In this document: piece after piece, positions 11,537 through 23,499 of the stretch | How the letters are laid out: the number at the start of each line of letters is the position of its first letter | Position numbering within the stretch: position 1 is the first letter of the stretch | Assembly (NCBI GenBank): GCA_963920525.1 | Contig: OY986439.1 | Location: forward strand, 44,627,193 to 44,691,192 | Length of the DNA: 64,000 nt | Direction: 5' to 3' | Source of the DNA: Dichetophora obliterata | Taxonomy: Eukaryota > Arthropoda > Insecta > Diptera > Sciomyzidae | Translations under genes and position numbers: made by a program | The notes under the pieces: model-generated | What the model was told of the DNA's origin: nothing | Databases searched by the model: none | Seen by the model: only the letters and a program-made list of their open reading frames with translations

Positions 11537-12837
11537 GACCACAGATATATTGGCATTTCTATCGTACCCTACGCACCATGCATGCAGCTTAAGGTACGTT
11601 TTCTCGAAAGTTTGTGAGGGTGATAAATATGCCTAAAATATCTATTGTCACTTTTTTTTAGAAATTTTTTTTTATTATATATACCTTTGTTTTTAAAATA
11701 TTAAGTTTTCAAAATTTTCAAATAAATGTTCAGTTGGAGAAAAAGCGAAATTGTGTTTAAAATAAAGAAAAAAATAGAAAAATAAGAAATTGTGTATATA
11801 GTTATAAAAAGGACAAGAATCCTAAATAAAACGAAAATTATAAAAAAGGAATTATAAAAAGCCCTGATGAGGTAAATTTTTGCAAGCTATGATAGAATTA
11901 CTCATTTTAATCTAGTTTAATTTCTTTTGGGTTTTTTATTTTTTTTGTTTAAAATTCATCTGTTATGAAACAGAAAGGAGCGAAGTGTTCTGGATATATA
12001 AAAAGAAAAGGACAGATTTACAAAATTTTTTCAAAGGATTTACAAAGATGCCAATAAAAATAAATTCTATTAACCAAGGATTCTTATAAATACATATCCA
12101 CAAATTAATTTTTTTTACGTAATAAAAAGGACAGTTAATTTTTGTTTTTTAAGAATAATTCAACTAATTAGTTGATGCAAATTTATTTAAAGTACTAATT
12201 TAACTTACTATTAATTAACCTAATATTCCTAATTAAATTAACTATGAAATTAACTACGTTGAGAAAAACTTTTAAATTCCACGTTGAGGTGTAGATGAGG
12301 AATTGAAATTTTTAAATATTTTGAAAAAATTTATAATTAAGGTACTACAAGGAACATGATTTCGGTCTAAACTTAGCATAAAACAAAAATCATGTTAGCT
12401 TGCTTTTATCCCAAAACAAAACGGTTTTGAAAATATATAAAAATTAAAAAATATATAGTTTTCTACACCAACGTAGGACTACGGTTAATAAACTTTTTTT
12501 AGCTTAACGTATTAATATTTAGTTGGTAGTTAAAATGAATTAAAAATATCTCTTTGGTAAAATATGTATAAAACAGGCGCCTGCAGACATCGTGGGAAAA
12601 ACATGAGTCTTTATGTATATTTTAATGGCCCTTAGGTATATGGTGATTTTTAAAAGTTAATATTTTGCTGCTTTTTATACTTTTTACGAATGAAAAATAG
12701 TATTAGTAGATAAACATTCTACAAAATATCGTACAATATACGAATTCTTAGTTCAGATCAAAAAATATAAAACCGAAATCGTCTAACCTGTTTTGTCGAA
12801 CAACTACAGAATAAAAGGGACTGTTTCATTGCAAAGT
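11537..12837. other. AT-rich non-coding stretch
   Basis: Only poly-A/T-rich sequence and short AATTAA words are seen. There is no gene. Confidence 0.5.
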
Positions 12838-12906
12838 GGTTGTAGCCTAATGTTAGAGTGCGTGGTCCGTAAGCTTAGGATCCGAGGCTTAAAACCCAGC
12901 TCAGAC
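12838..12906 (+). repeat. tRNA-like relic (tRNA-derived SINE head?)
   Basis: GTTGTAGCCTAATGTTAGAG resembles a pol III A box with one base missing. GAGGCTTAAAACCCAGC, about 35 bp downstream, resembles a decayed B box. A run of T follows at 12910-12918. The cloverleaf is not intact (the anticodon stem is weak), so this is not a functional tRNA gene. A diverged tRNA-derived SINE or tRNA pseudogene is the likeliest reading. Confidence 0.5.
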
Positions 12907-13019
12907 AGACTTTTTTTTTGCCTAGTTTGCCGAATCACTATAGAATATAAGTAACTTTGCTAACATTCGCAAGACGAACTGAGGATGATATAAAAGGGCT
13001 TTGGCAAAACATCAGCCAT

Positions 13020-14190
13020 CTAGTCCAATTGACAAACCAAAATCGGCAGCTGCTCTGGATGATCTAGTCGATGTACTAACCAAAGCAAAAAATTGCTCTC
13101 TTGCTTCCTCAGGTCCTAAAAGGACAACAAGGGGGAAGTTTAAGTCAAAGTGAAGATCCTCCATACTGGATGGACTTAGGACTGAATGAAGAAGGCTCTT
13201 CAACGCGGTAAAGTGCTCGACAGCTGAGCTTGATTGGACCCTAAAAACTTTCACAACTGAAACTAGGAAAGCTAAAGGATGATCTTCTTGGAAACAATTC
13301 TGTTAAGGAGTTGAAGAAATCTAAGAGGAATCTAGGCTACACAAGATTCTCGCTAGCACATTTTGCACACCCAGCTATCTCAAAAGGTCGGACGGCACAT
13401 GGACAATGTCTAGTGAGGAGTCTCGAAACCTCCTATTAGATACGAACTTCCCTTGTAATAGCGCGCCTATTGGTGCACAACTGCCTAACCCTAGCTGTTT
13501 TAAGCAGGAAACTGAAGACATAGTCTCCGATAGGAAACTAAAATAGGCGACAAAGTTTCAAGCCCTATAAAACACCAGAGCCTGATGGAAAACAAGAAAA
13601 ACAAGAGACTGCGGAATATATCCTGCCTTGGATTCGTATTATATTCAATGGCTCCATAAGCCTAACTTATATTCCCAACGTTTGAAATAAGGCAAGAGTG
13701 GTCTTTATACCTAAAGCAGTGAAGACATCATACTCCACTTCTAAAGATTCCAGGCCTATAAATCTATCGTCATTCGTCTTGAAGACGTTAGAACGGCTAT
13801 TAAATTTACATCTATGCAGCAGCACAACATTCAGCATTACAGCATGCATGCATATAGCAAGGGAAGGTCCGTGGAAACGGCTTTACACTCACTGGACCGT
13901 CGAAAGATCCTTCATGCATAATGAATTTACTTTAGTTACTTTCCTATACATCAAGCCAAAATCTATACGACTAGAGTGGTTTAGGTTAGGTGCGAATAAT
14001 ATCATTGCTGATCTCATAGATAAGCTACTCAACTGCCGAGTAATCTAATGAGACTAAGGTGCGTATAGCGCTGTAAGATCGGTGACAAGAGGAATGCCAC
14101 AAGGTGGTGCGCTATCTCCAATCCTATGGAATCTGGAAGTGAACAACGTACTGCTGTCTCTAGTGATGGTTGGATATTGGGTGGATAATT
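13020..14190 (+). pseudogene. LOA/R1-like non-LTR retrotransposon RT, decayed
   Basis: In shifting + frames I read, in order: a Lys/Arg-rich linker, then RSDGTWTMSSEESRNLLLDT, LPWIRIIFNGSISLTYIP, KARVVFIPKAVKTSYSTS, RPINLSSFVLKTLERLLNLH, HNEFTLVTFLYI and RGMPQGGALSPILWNL. These correspond to the pre-RT linker, fingers and palm of an RT. The wording LSSFxLKTLERL followed by PQGGxLSPxLWN is typical of the LOA and R1 group. At least four stops and frameshifts break it, and the YADD box is not recognisable. No endonuclease precedes it, so it is 5'-truncated or eroded. The clade is inferred from memory of motif style. Confidence 0.7.
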
Positions 14191-14649
14191 CATGGGGCAC
14201 GGCCCCAAATAATATACTACAGCACGCTTCCTAATTTTCCGAAAAAGGATTTTAAGAATCCTTAATTAAGCTAATGAAGTTGCGTAAAGAGGATTGTGGT
14301 TCTCCTGTGGCATTAAATTATCGGGAAAACAATGGTAATTTTAACCTAGACATGAACAATTAGAGTGACTGAAGGTGTCGCATATAAATGTTCTAAGATG
14401 CTCAAAATTGTAGCATCTAGCGTAGCGAGTTAGGTTTGAATGAGAGGAAGCGGATGCACGCGTTATATCCGGCTAGGGATCGTCGGCTTGTAGGGATGGA
14501 GTTCTTGCACCCAATCACTCAATATTTTCGTTGCTACAAAAACAAATTATCTTAAAATTTGCGTGAGTAGAAATTGACTTTAAGTTTACCAAAAGCAAAG
14601 AGAAACAAAATATATAAATGAACGGAAATGAAGTTTGTACGGACGGACA

Positions 14650-15122
14650 TGTTGAACCGGAAGTAGCTTATATCTGACACCAAAACCTATTAGGAAGTTT
14701 GAAGGCTGCACAAAGATGTGTATGCAACAAATGCCCTCCCAACCATGATCTTAATATTTCAGTTGCCAAACTAGATAAACAAATCACGAATAGTTATTAA
14801 GATCCCTACTAAATTATCACAACGTAATCACTTTTCGCTAGAAATCACAAGATAGTATTTAGATATTCATTGTATAACAGTTTTATTTATTTATGTATAA
14901 TAAAATTTATAGTTATTTGCATAAATGCGCTTTGATGGATAAAATGAAAAAAACTAATTATAACGCTCGTTTGGTTCGTAGAAAAAAAAATATAAATCAT
15001 TAATTCAATATATTATCTTCAGCATATTAACCGAACGTAAACTAAAGCATATACATTTAAAACTTGTTGCTTATTACAAAAGAAATACTTTTGCCGCAAT
15101 ACTAAAACTAACATATTAGTTA
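14650..15122 (+). repeat. Dispersed repeat, copy A (unoccupied)
   Basis: This segment matches the reverse complement of 58554-59878 along its whole length, except for the mariner inserted in that copy. Shared landmarks include ATCTGACACCAAAACCTAT, GAAGTTTGAAGGCTGCAC, CTTTTCGCTAGAAATCACAA, AACGCTCGTTTGGTTCGTAG and TTTTGCCGCAATACTAAAAC. There is no coding frame or visible TIR, so its class is unknown. It serves as the empty-site reference for the mariner at 58658-59519. Confidence 0.85.
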
Positions 15123-15294
15123 TGAATTTATAATTATTTAAGTATCGAAATTTAGTAATAATTCTGCTTTATATTACAACTAAAATTTTTTTATAAAAAT
15201 ACGAAATGCCTGTATCAAATACATACATCAAATACAACACATACCATAGGTCAATAAACTTTAAAGTTAAAGTTTGCAATTGCATCACATATAG

Positions 15295-16030
15295 CCCTGC
15301 AGTGTAAGACTAGTCAGCATTAAAACATGAGTAGTATTTATACTAGTCAAAACAAACTAGTTTATATTTTGTCACGATTTACTAGTTGCAAAAGTAGTTT
15401 TAACCCAACTAGTTTTTGTCAAGTCACATTAAACCAGCCAAAATCAAACTATACTACATATTATCAAAATCAACCAGTTCCAAAACCAGTTGGAGCTGGG
15501 TACCCCATTGGAACAAACTAATAATAAACAAATTAAAACATATAAAAACTAATTTAAAAACATGTAGTTGATAAACTATCTTGAATTATATTAATGCGAC
15601 ATATACTCTAATTTTTAAATGTTTTTATTGCAACTTTGTAGTAGATTAGAACTTAGTTTATGTATACCATAAACATGGTATTTCATCAAATAGCTTTAAC
15701 TTTAGCCTTCAGCTAATATTTTGTTGTAAAAATATATGTTCTTTGAACCTATGAACTATTGAAAAAATATGAACCTATGAACTAGTTTTAATTCGATAAT
15801 TACTATATTGGTTAAAAACTAGTCACAACCCAACTAGAATTTTACTTTACATAAAAAATGAGTTGTTAACTAGTTAAAACTTTATCTATAGTAAGACAAT
15901 TGTCTTTAATGACATCACCACGTAAAAAATACCAGTCGGTTCTATGAGAATAGGACATAAATCGAACTAGTTGTTGGATATTTCCAACTAGTTGTTGACT
16001 GGTATAAATCTAGTTGATTACACTGCAGGG
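15295..16030. mobile_element. TIR element packed with ACTAGT motifs
   Basis: The ends are inverted repeats CCCTGCAGTGTAA (15295 onward, and the reverse complement ending at 16030). The interior holds many ACTAGTT/AACTAGT words in both directions, giving a self-complementary composition. A 64-codon frame inside is made of these words and is not a gene. No TSD could be read. A non-autonomous DNA transposon is the likely explanation. Confidence 0.65.
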
Positions 16031-16287
16031 AGGCTGTTCTTTTATGTGCCTAGTTTGTATAGGTATTGAACAATATTCACGCACCTAACTTGTCCACAGT
16101 AGAGCAACATGTTGCCAGACAAAAATGTAATATTTTTCAATTTGAAGAATAAATTTTATTCAAATCGCGCTTTAATTAATTAATTGTAGCTTGACATATG
16201 CCTTATATAGCGAATAGAAAAAACTATCATTTAATTAAAATAAAAGTTTTTAAATTCAACTCTAATATTACATGGGCATATGTTTAA

Positions 16288-16775
16288 GGCCTTTTCCACA
16301 CTTGGTCAACGCCATTCCAACACAACTTCAACGCAAAAGCGAAAAAGTTGTGAAGCAATGCAACTATAAACTGAATGCTTTCAGACTTGCTTCAAAAGTC
16401 ATGCATCATATAATAATTGTTTTTATGTAATAACTCATGTTTTTCGACTTCTTGCACTGATTTAATATTTAACACTTGCTCATTCATCTTGCAAACTATT
16501 TCTTCTTCTTTTAGATTCTATTAGGAACTAATTAATTAGCTTATTCACCTTAATTAATATAAAGCCTACTGCACTACAAATACTTGAATTCACAAAACAA
16601 ACAAACTGATGCAACACGTCGCCGATGAAAATTGCGGAAAGCGGCGTTGCGTTGAACAGGTTGAGAACGTGTCGAGAACTTGTTGCGTGCAAGTTGCTTA
16701 ATCTGAAGGTTCCGGTATAAATACACAGGCTAGCAACTTGAGTTGGAGTTGCGTTGACCAAGTGTGGAAAAGGCC
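16288..16775. mobile_element. PIF/Harbinger-like MITE, TSD TAA
   Basis: The inverted termini GGCCTTTTCCACACTTGGTC plus AACGC are exact over about 25 bp. Partly matching CAACTTCAACGC/CAACTCAAGTTGC stretches follow. TAA is duplicated at 16285-16287 and 16776-16778. GG-starting TIRs and a 3-bp TWA duplication match the 3355-4108 MITE in type but not in sequence. There is no transposase. Confidence 0.85.
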
Positions 16776-18769
16776 TAACACCAAAAAGAGCGAAATACAG
16801 GAAAAGATAACCTACATAATGGCAATTCATAATTGTATAGAACATTTTAAAGAGAAGTTTTTTTCACTCTTATATATATGTAGGTTCTATTTTAACTCAC
16901 TTTGGCTGCGCTGCTCCCACGTTGAAAGTACTTTCAGCGTTTTGTTGCGAGAGAGCCGATGATCTAAAAGAGAAGGCGCTTTAATCTAACCACCAATACT
17001 AAGGTTTTTTTTTCTTCTCCGCGTTGTTTTATGGTAATTAACATGATTGAGTTAAAAATTAAAATTTATCGCTGCACATTAAGCCAATATTAACATTTGT
17101 TTTAGCCACGATGCTAACAGCAGGCTTCTTTAAAATTCTAATGGCCGTGATTAAATTTTATTCTTTTACCCTTAACCTTAGATTTCACTTTCAACTTTAA
17201 CCTTTAACTCTTAATTTGGAATATTTTAAATTTATAATATTTTTGTTTTACTGAAATATTTTCTATTTTTTTTTCTTTGATTTTACAAACATAACTACGA
17301 AACTTTGTAGCTATTTTTCCCATTTTTCGTCTCTTAATGACTATTATTTTTTCTTTGAAATTTTTGCTATTGAAATGCGAAAAGCTGATTTCACCATAAT
17401 TTTTTTTTACATATTTTTTTCTTTCTCTCAAGATTAGCTGGTTGTTGCACTAGCTTTTACAACGGGGTTAAGCTGTTCTCGAGTTTAGTGTACTTTACAC
17501 TAATGTATGTATACTTATGTGTGTTTCTTTTTTCTGGTTTTGCATGTTTTTTTTTTAATAAACTTAATATTGTTTTTATATAAGCAAAAATTTTTTTTTC
17601 GCGCCTGTACTGTTGTCTTTGTTTTTCTTTTGATATACTTTTTATACCTTTTACTTATTATTTTAAACTTAATTTACCACTATTTTAGCCCGTTTTCAAT
17701 TGATAGTGTAAAAATGAAATATTCTAATAATTTTTCTTGCACTAGTTTAAGCACGAATGCACTATTTTTCTCATCTTAACAAAATTATTTCGGAACCCGA
17801 GCGATCACGGCGATTCGGTGTTGACTGACGATTGAAAACTTTGATGAATTTGATGAGCCCATATTATCATGTTTTGTTAGTTGGACTTCTCTAGCGGCAA
17901 CTTATGCCACGATGATGATGATAGAGAAAAGAATGACAAACTTTCTCAGTTTTTCTTTATGTTTGCCATTTGTTTCTTAAATGATTAAAACTTTATTGGC
18001 ATTGTATGATTTTAATTAGGCGTCAATCTATTTTAGAGAATGTTATTAGAATTGAAATGAATATTTAAGGAATTTATTCAAATTTACCCCTTTCGGTTTT
18101 GACGCCATAAAAATTATATTTCTCTATTTTGCGTAAAAATATTGAATCAATTTTAGGTAAAGATCTCAATCCAGTGAAAATAGTTTCAGAGAGGCAGTTA
18201 GGTTTTTTTTTTCTACAGTATAAAATATACAGAAAAAAAAAATTATCGAAACTATTTAAACAATTTATAATTTTAAGTTTCTTCTTTTGAATATTATTAA
18301 TACCAAGAAAACAAAACTTACTTGTTTAGGGTTGTATAGAGGTTCACTATGTCTATTTAAAAAAAAATTGAACCTTTAACAAATTTAAATATTTTTTCAA
18401 TTCTACTAGATTATAACTTTATTCGGCGGCTGCTGGATAGAAAAGATCGAAACATTACACATGCTATTAGTCGGCAAGTTGCATATTCGCCAAGAGTAAA
18501 GCAATTTCCGGCAATTGGAAAGAAAATTGGAAGAAAGATAGCAAAATTTATATGAATTTCCGATACAGCGGTTAATAGCAAAGATAATAAACTTGACAAC
18601 TAGATGGCAACGCTTAGTCTTTGCATCAAAGAGTTAACTAAGGTTTAAGAAAATAAATAAAATATTTTTATCAGATTTTAAAGCTCCAAGTACCCTACAA
18701 AATCCATCGAGCATTCCGTTGGCAACTGTCAAACTGCTGCTTCAAACTGAGTGCACCACATCAAAAGCC
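16776..18769. other. T-rich non-coding stretch
   Basis: Long T/A runs dominate, including 17200-17780, where open frames are only compositional. No gene is recognised. Confidence 0.5.
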
Positions 18770-19221
18770 AACTAAAGATGGGCTATACTGTCGACATGTA
18801 GAACAACAAGGCTTATCTGGCCGACTCTAGACGTTCTATCGTTTATAAGACTAGTGGTAGCCACGCTAGTGGTTGTCACCGACTGGGTTGTTACAGACTG
18901 GGAGTCATCGCAAATGACTTCTGCAGAAGTTGCATTGATGATGAGAAGGAATAAGCCATTTCCCACTTTCTAGGTTCCTGTCCCGCGGTCGCTAGAATAA
19001 GGCACACATTTTTGGGGTCATTCTTCTTTACTGAGCTTGACGACCTGTCAAGGACAAACGTCAAATATTTAATAAGCTTCACCAAAAGCTCAATGTGGTC
19101 CACTCGAACTGAAGGCCAAGTGTGCAGCGGTATCACAATGGACCTTATTGGTCAAAGTGAGCCGTGGTACGTGCAGTATGGTTTACGCACGTACAGCGGC
19201 TGCCGTCTCAACCTTACCTAA
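18770..19221 (+). pseudogene. 3' end of a LOA-like retrotransposon ORF2
   Basis: On the + strand a degraded frame shows FCRSCIDDEKE, then HFLxxCPAVARIRHTFLGS, then FFTELDDLSRTNVKYLISFT and a stop. The CxxC...HxxxxC layout followed by a short alpha-helical tail is the C-terminal end found after the RNase H region in LOA/R1-type ORF2 proteins. The segment ends in CTCAACCTTACCTAACC, resembling the ACC-repeat tails of such elements. It may belong to the same family as 13020-14190, but no overlap lets me test that. Confidence 0.6.
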
Positions 19222-21209
19222 CCTGAATATTTTTAGAAAAAGGTTTTTATCTTGAGTACCGTAGTTAAACCACTTTGCCTTGTTTGCTTCTGTTTATTTT
19301 AAGCATTTGCTTTACAGTGATTTTTTTGTACTTAACTGCAACCCTATTTTTAATAAATGTGTAAGTATCTAAATTGTAATCTATTAACACTGCATACACA
19401 TAATTTTAAAAAGCTTTAAATAAATTCAAGCATCATTTCATCATCATCATCATCGTCATCATCAATGACGTGATTATTTTTATTACGATTGCTACGAGCA
19501 ATTTCTTGGGAAATTTCATATTAAAAGTGAATCAAGTTAAATTTTCGGTAGATTTAATGCTTCAACAGTTTAGATAAACTAAGCATTTGATACAAACAAT
19601 TTTTTGCGTAGAATTTGCTTCGCACACACACACTTACACAGAGACAGGATTTCATGGTTTCATGGTTTTTCATCGAATATTCACATTATTTTTCATCGTT
19701 GAGTGAGGTTTGCTGACGTAGCTATATTTTAAACAGAATTTGAATTAAATGAGGTGAACTTTAAGTGACGATGGGATTTTGAAAAGCTGAATTTTTTTCG
19801 CCAAAGTAGACACACACACACACATTTGATACACATTTACAACTCAAGCATAGTGTCCGAACATCTTTGTTTGTCTTCTATTCAGTCTAACATTTTGGCA
19901 TTGCTTTTTTCCGTAAAGAATGTGAAAAAATTAATTGGAAGACAGTTATAGAGGTTCAAGTTCAGAGAAGCTACTCTTGAACATGTCTGAGTACTTTTGG
20001 CAGTGAGTGAACTTGAGCCATGAACTGTTCTAACTCATGGTTCAATCACTGCACTTATTTGTTTAAGATTATATATCGATTTCGAAATCATAACACAGTT
20101 TGAGTGACATAATTCTCTAATATAACAAATTAAAAAAAAAACCACAAAACCTATCAAAAATATATTTATTCTTATACTCATATCTCTTTTTATGATAATA
20201 TGTAATCCACAACAAAATAATTTCGCCTTTAAAAATAAAAAGATATTTTTAATATCTCCATTCAGTAATGCCCAGAAATTCTATGAAATTCTAGAGCGTG
20301 AATATTTTCATAAATATCATAATGCCATAATAAAAATTCGAAAATAATTAATTGGATGAATAAATGGCTGAGTTATTGTAGAATGTTAACAAAGTGGCAG
20401 ACATAACTATAAAAAACTGTCAAAAATGTCAAAAAGACTGTGAACAAAACTAAAAGATCGCAACAAAATCACAAACAAACTACAATAAAATAATAATAAA
20501 ATCTGAAATAGAGATAAATGTAGGCGATACAAAAAAGGACATCATGATGCACAGAAGCAGACCACAAGAAAAAAATTTATATACTTTTGAAAATACAATG
20601 AAGTTAACTGCTGTACGAAATAAACCTTATGTTGGACAAACAATAAAAAACAGAGCCAGTGAAGCAATAAAATAAATAAAATACACAAAAAAACCAAAAC
20701 ACATCAAAACACAATACCGAGGTGCAGCAGTGGAAGGCAACTCAGAAAGGGACAGCTTAACCAAGACGCCGTTTGTTGACTTGGGTTTCGGTTACAAGCG
20801 TATAAATTATGCTAACATTAACGATGTTTACTTTGAAGCAGATTTTCTTCTCTATTGTTTACCTAAAACTTTATAAATGAGGCGTGAGCCAAAAGTTAGG
20901 CAAAGCTTAATGACTTCTTTGAAGACGTAGTTCTGGCTAAAGCTGGGGTGTTAAGTGTAGCAACTGGTCGCAATGCGAAGTCTCAGCGTGCGGATTAGTT
21001 AACTGTAGTAGTCTTTATAGCCATTAGCTTGGGTTGAGGATTTTACTTGATTTAATTAGTTTATTAATATTGTGGAAAGCTTTTGTGTGTACCTCGAAGC
21101 TCACCCAACTATCATTCTATGAAATTTGAAATCTTAACTGCATGTGGTTAAGCCTCTTCATTGCCAGTGATAACGCATTTATTTTTTTTAAACCCATTTG
21201 ATATTTTTG
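19222..21209. other. AT-rich non-coding stretch with a CATCAT microsatellite
   Basis: A short (CATCAT)n/(CATCGT) run is at 19437-19466 and short CA repeats are at 19624 and 19810. Otherwise AT-rich with no recognisable gene. Confidence 0.5.
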
Positions 21210-21420
21210 GAAAACAACACGGAGAGAAACTATTTTCTTGCATCGAGAAACTATTGCGCTTGATTCAAGAATGTGTCAAACTGATCCACGTCTACTTGAA
21301 TCAAGCACTCACTCACTCACTTTTGGTATTTGTTTCTAATATTCACTGTTATTAACAATTTCTGGAATCCAGTAGAGTTTGCTTGATTCAAGTAGCTAGA
21401 ATAAACGTTGATTTTACACA
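21210..21420. repeat. CTTGATTCAAG palindromic repeat, short copy
   Basis: It starts ACACGGAGAGAAACTATTTT and holds GCTTGATTCAAG and ACTTGAATCAAGC in inverted arrangement. The same motif set, ending in the complement CTCTCCGTGT, is at 32990-33730. This is likely a small non-autonomous element family. Confidence 0.5.
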
Positions 21421-22194
21421 TATGAGATTTTATATTTCAAGGTTACATTTTTAAAAGAACAGGACATAATAATTGCTTTTATTACTGCTTTAACCAATAT
21501 AGACTGAAAGGAAACTAGACTGGAGAAAAACTCGTGAAATTTAATAAAATTAAACAAATAATTTTTCAAAGAAATGAAAAATTAAAAAAAAAAAAGAAAC
21601 AAAAATGAGTTACTTGCATTAAGCTAATTGTCTCTTCTTCGGACAGTGATTTTTTATTTTTGCCATAATTTCTATTTTTGAAAAAAGTATCAACTTGATT
21701 TATTAAGATATTGTAACTTTGAGAAAATAACTGAGAAGAATAAAAAAAACTAAAATTCTTTAACCAAGTATTTTTGTCAGTACAAAAATTGGCAGTTATC
21801 TGATTCTTTTACCCTTTCGTCTGATCTACATATTGTTTTGATTTATACTACGAACTCACATACAGACACACTGTTTTTTTTTTTAATCTAAGGGAGAGTT
21901 ATAAAGAGAATGAGAGATTTATAGAAAGGCTGCGAGCATTCTAACAAAAACAAACTACATACATACATAGTTTTCGTGAGCAACAGTTGCAAAAAAAATT
22001 TTGTGGCTGTTAAATGAAAAATTATCAATGAATATGGGATAATAATTTCAAATATTTGTGGCATCTAATTTAAATTGGCACGTATGAAATTGGCACTTAA
22101 ACAAGTACATTTCATACGAAACTGAAGAAATGGGTAAAATTTTGTGGTTTTTGGCAGGTATCTCAAATTGGCAGCTAAAAGAGTGGCAGTTAAG

Positions 22195-22740
22195 TCAAAA
22201 TTACTGTATAAATTCTTGATCAGCATCACGTCCTGAGTCGATTTCGCCATGTCCATCTGTCTGTCGACACGATTACAACCGCAATTTCAAAGCGATCGTA
22301 TTGAAATTTGGTATATGTGCTTATATTCAAAACAAAAAGATCAAATTTGAGAATGAGCAAAATTGGATTAAAAATGCCTACCTCCCATACAAAGCTCCTT
22401 TATCAAAAAAATAAAATCTCTAAAAATGCCCCAAAAATGTATGTAATTACTTGGAACTATGCATACAAGCTTTAAAGTAAATTAATCACCATATATTTAA
22501 AATTTTAAAAAAAATCGAAAAAACCACGCCTAGCTCCCATACAACATGACTTAAACACACTGTTAAAATTTCTTTAAGTGCCAAAAAAATTAATTGAATT
22601 AATTAAAATTGTACGCATATGTTAAGCATAATACAATAATCTTTGTATTTGAAATTTGGCAAAATCGTATAAAAACTCGGCCAATCTCTCATACAAAGTG
22701 ACGTCATCAAAATAGTATTACTTTAACCCCTGAAAACATA
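22195..22740 (+). repeat. Decayed dispersed repeat with GTCTGTCTGTCGAC and CTCCCATACAA words
   Basis: TTCTTGATCAGCATCACG followed by CGATTTCGCCATGTCCATCT and GTCTGTCGAC is a motif string common in dispersed dipteran repeats. It is followed by AAATTTGG and three CCTCCCATACAA(A)-like boxes spaced about 150 bp apart. The last box continues as AAAGTGACGTCATCAAA, which recurs at 26782-26799 beyond the RTE insertion. No coding is seen. Confidence 0.55.
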
Positions 22741-22744
22741 TGGT

Positions 22745-23445
22745 AGACGACTAGAAGAGAAGTAAATTTTGCGATTAGCCAAGGTTCTTCGGAAGATGGA
22801 TCGCTTTCGATCGCTCAAGCGATGACTTCGCGAGTAAAGAAAAATTTTCAAAATCTTCCTTCGCTCATTCCGGCGATCGTTGGAAGATGAATCGCTTGTC
22901 GAAGAAGATGGCTTTTTTAACAATTTTCAAAACCGATCGATGGAATATGAAGCAGGCTCTGAAAAATTCTGAAAACTTCAAAAATTATTGAAATATTCTG
23001 AAAAAAATACAAACTGAAAATATTCAAATCAGCACGATTTGCGGTGGTCGATCTTTTTGTTGACAAATTTGACAAAAGATGTCCCCCATAAAAAAACTTA
23101 TAACGTTTACCAAAGACGCTCTGCAATAAATCGCTGTGGAGCCCCAAAAGCGATTCGTTTGCCACTCTTGTCGGCGAATCGCATAAGAACACTTTTGCTT
23201 GTTCGTGTGCTACTCTTCCCGACTTCTCTTGGCGATTTGTTTGAGACTCTTCCCAGTGAATTGCTTAAAACCTCTCTCAACGAATCGCTTACGAACGCTT
23301 TAGGCGATTCGTTTGTAAATTTTCCCAGCGAATCGATTTTATGGCCTCAGCTGCTTACAATCGGCGATAGCCGGATGACTCCCAAATGAGCTCGTCGGCG
23401 ATTGTGTCATCTTCTAAGTGATTCTGAGGCGATTGAAAATGTTTG
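22745..23445. repeat. GCGATTCG/CGAATCGC-rich block
   Basis: A GC-richer island holds about fifteen GCGATT(C/T)G, CGAATCGC or CGATCG words in both orientations, mostly 30-60 bp apart (for example AAAAGCGATTCGTTTGCC, GGCGAATCGCATAAG, CAACGAATCGCTTACGAA). The open frames on both strands follow from this. It could be the interior of a transposon with many binding-site-like repeats. No termini could be fixed with confidence. Confidence 0.5.
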
Positions 23446-23499
23446 CAAGGACAAGTTCTATAAAAATATGTGTATTACTTACCTACTTAGCTGGCGCTA

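Noticed and set aside
23039..23389. 116-codon frame in the GCGATTCG-rich block
   Set aside because: Overlapping long frames occur on both strands and consist of the repeated motif, with no recognisable domain. The motif pattern itself is reported as a finding.
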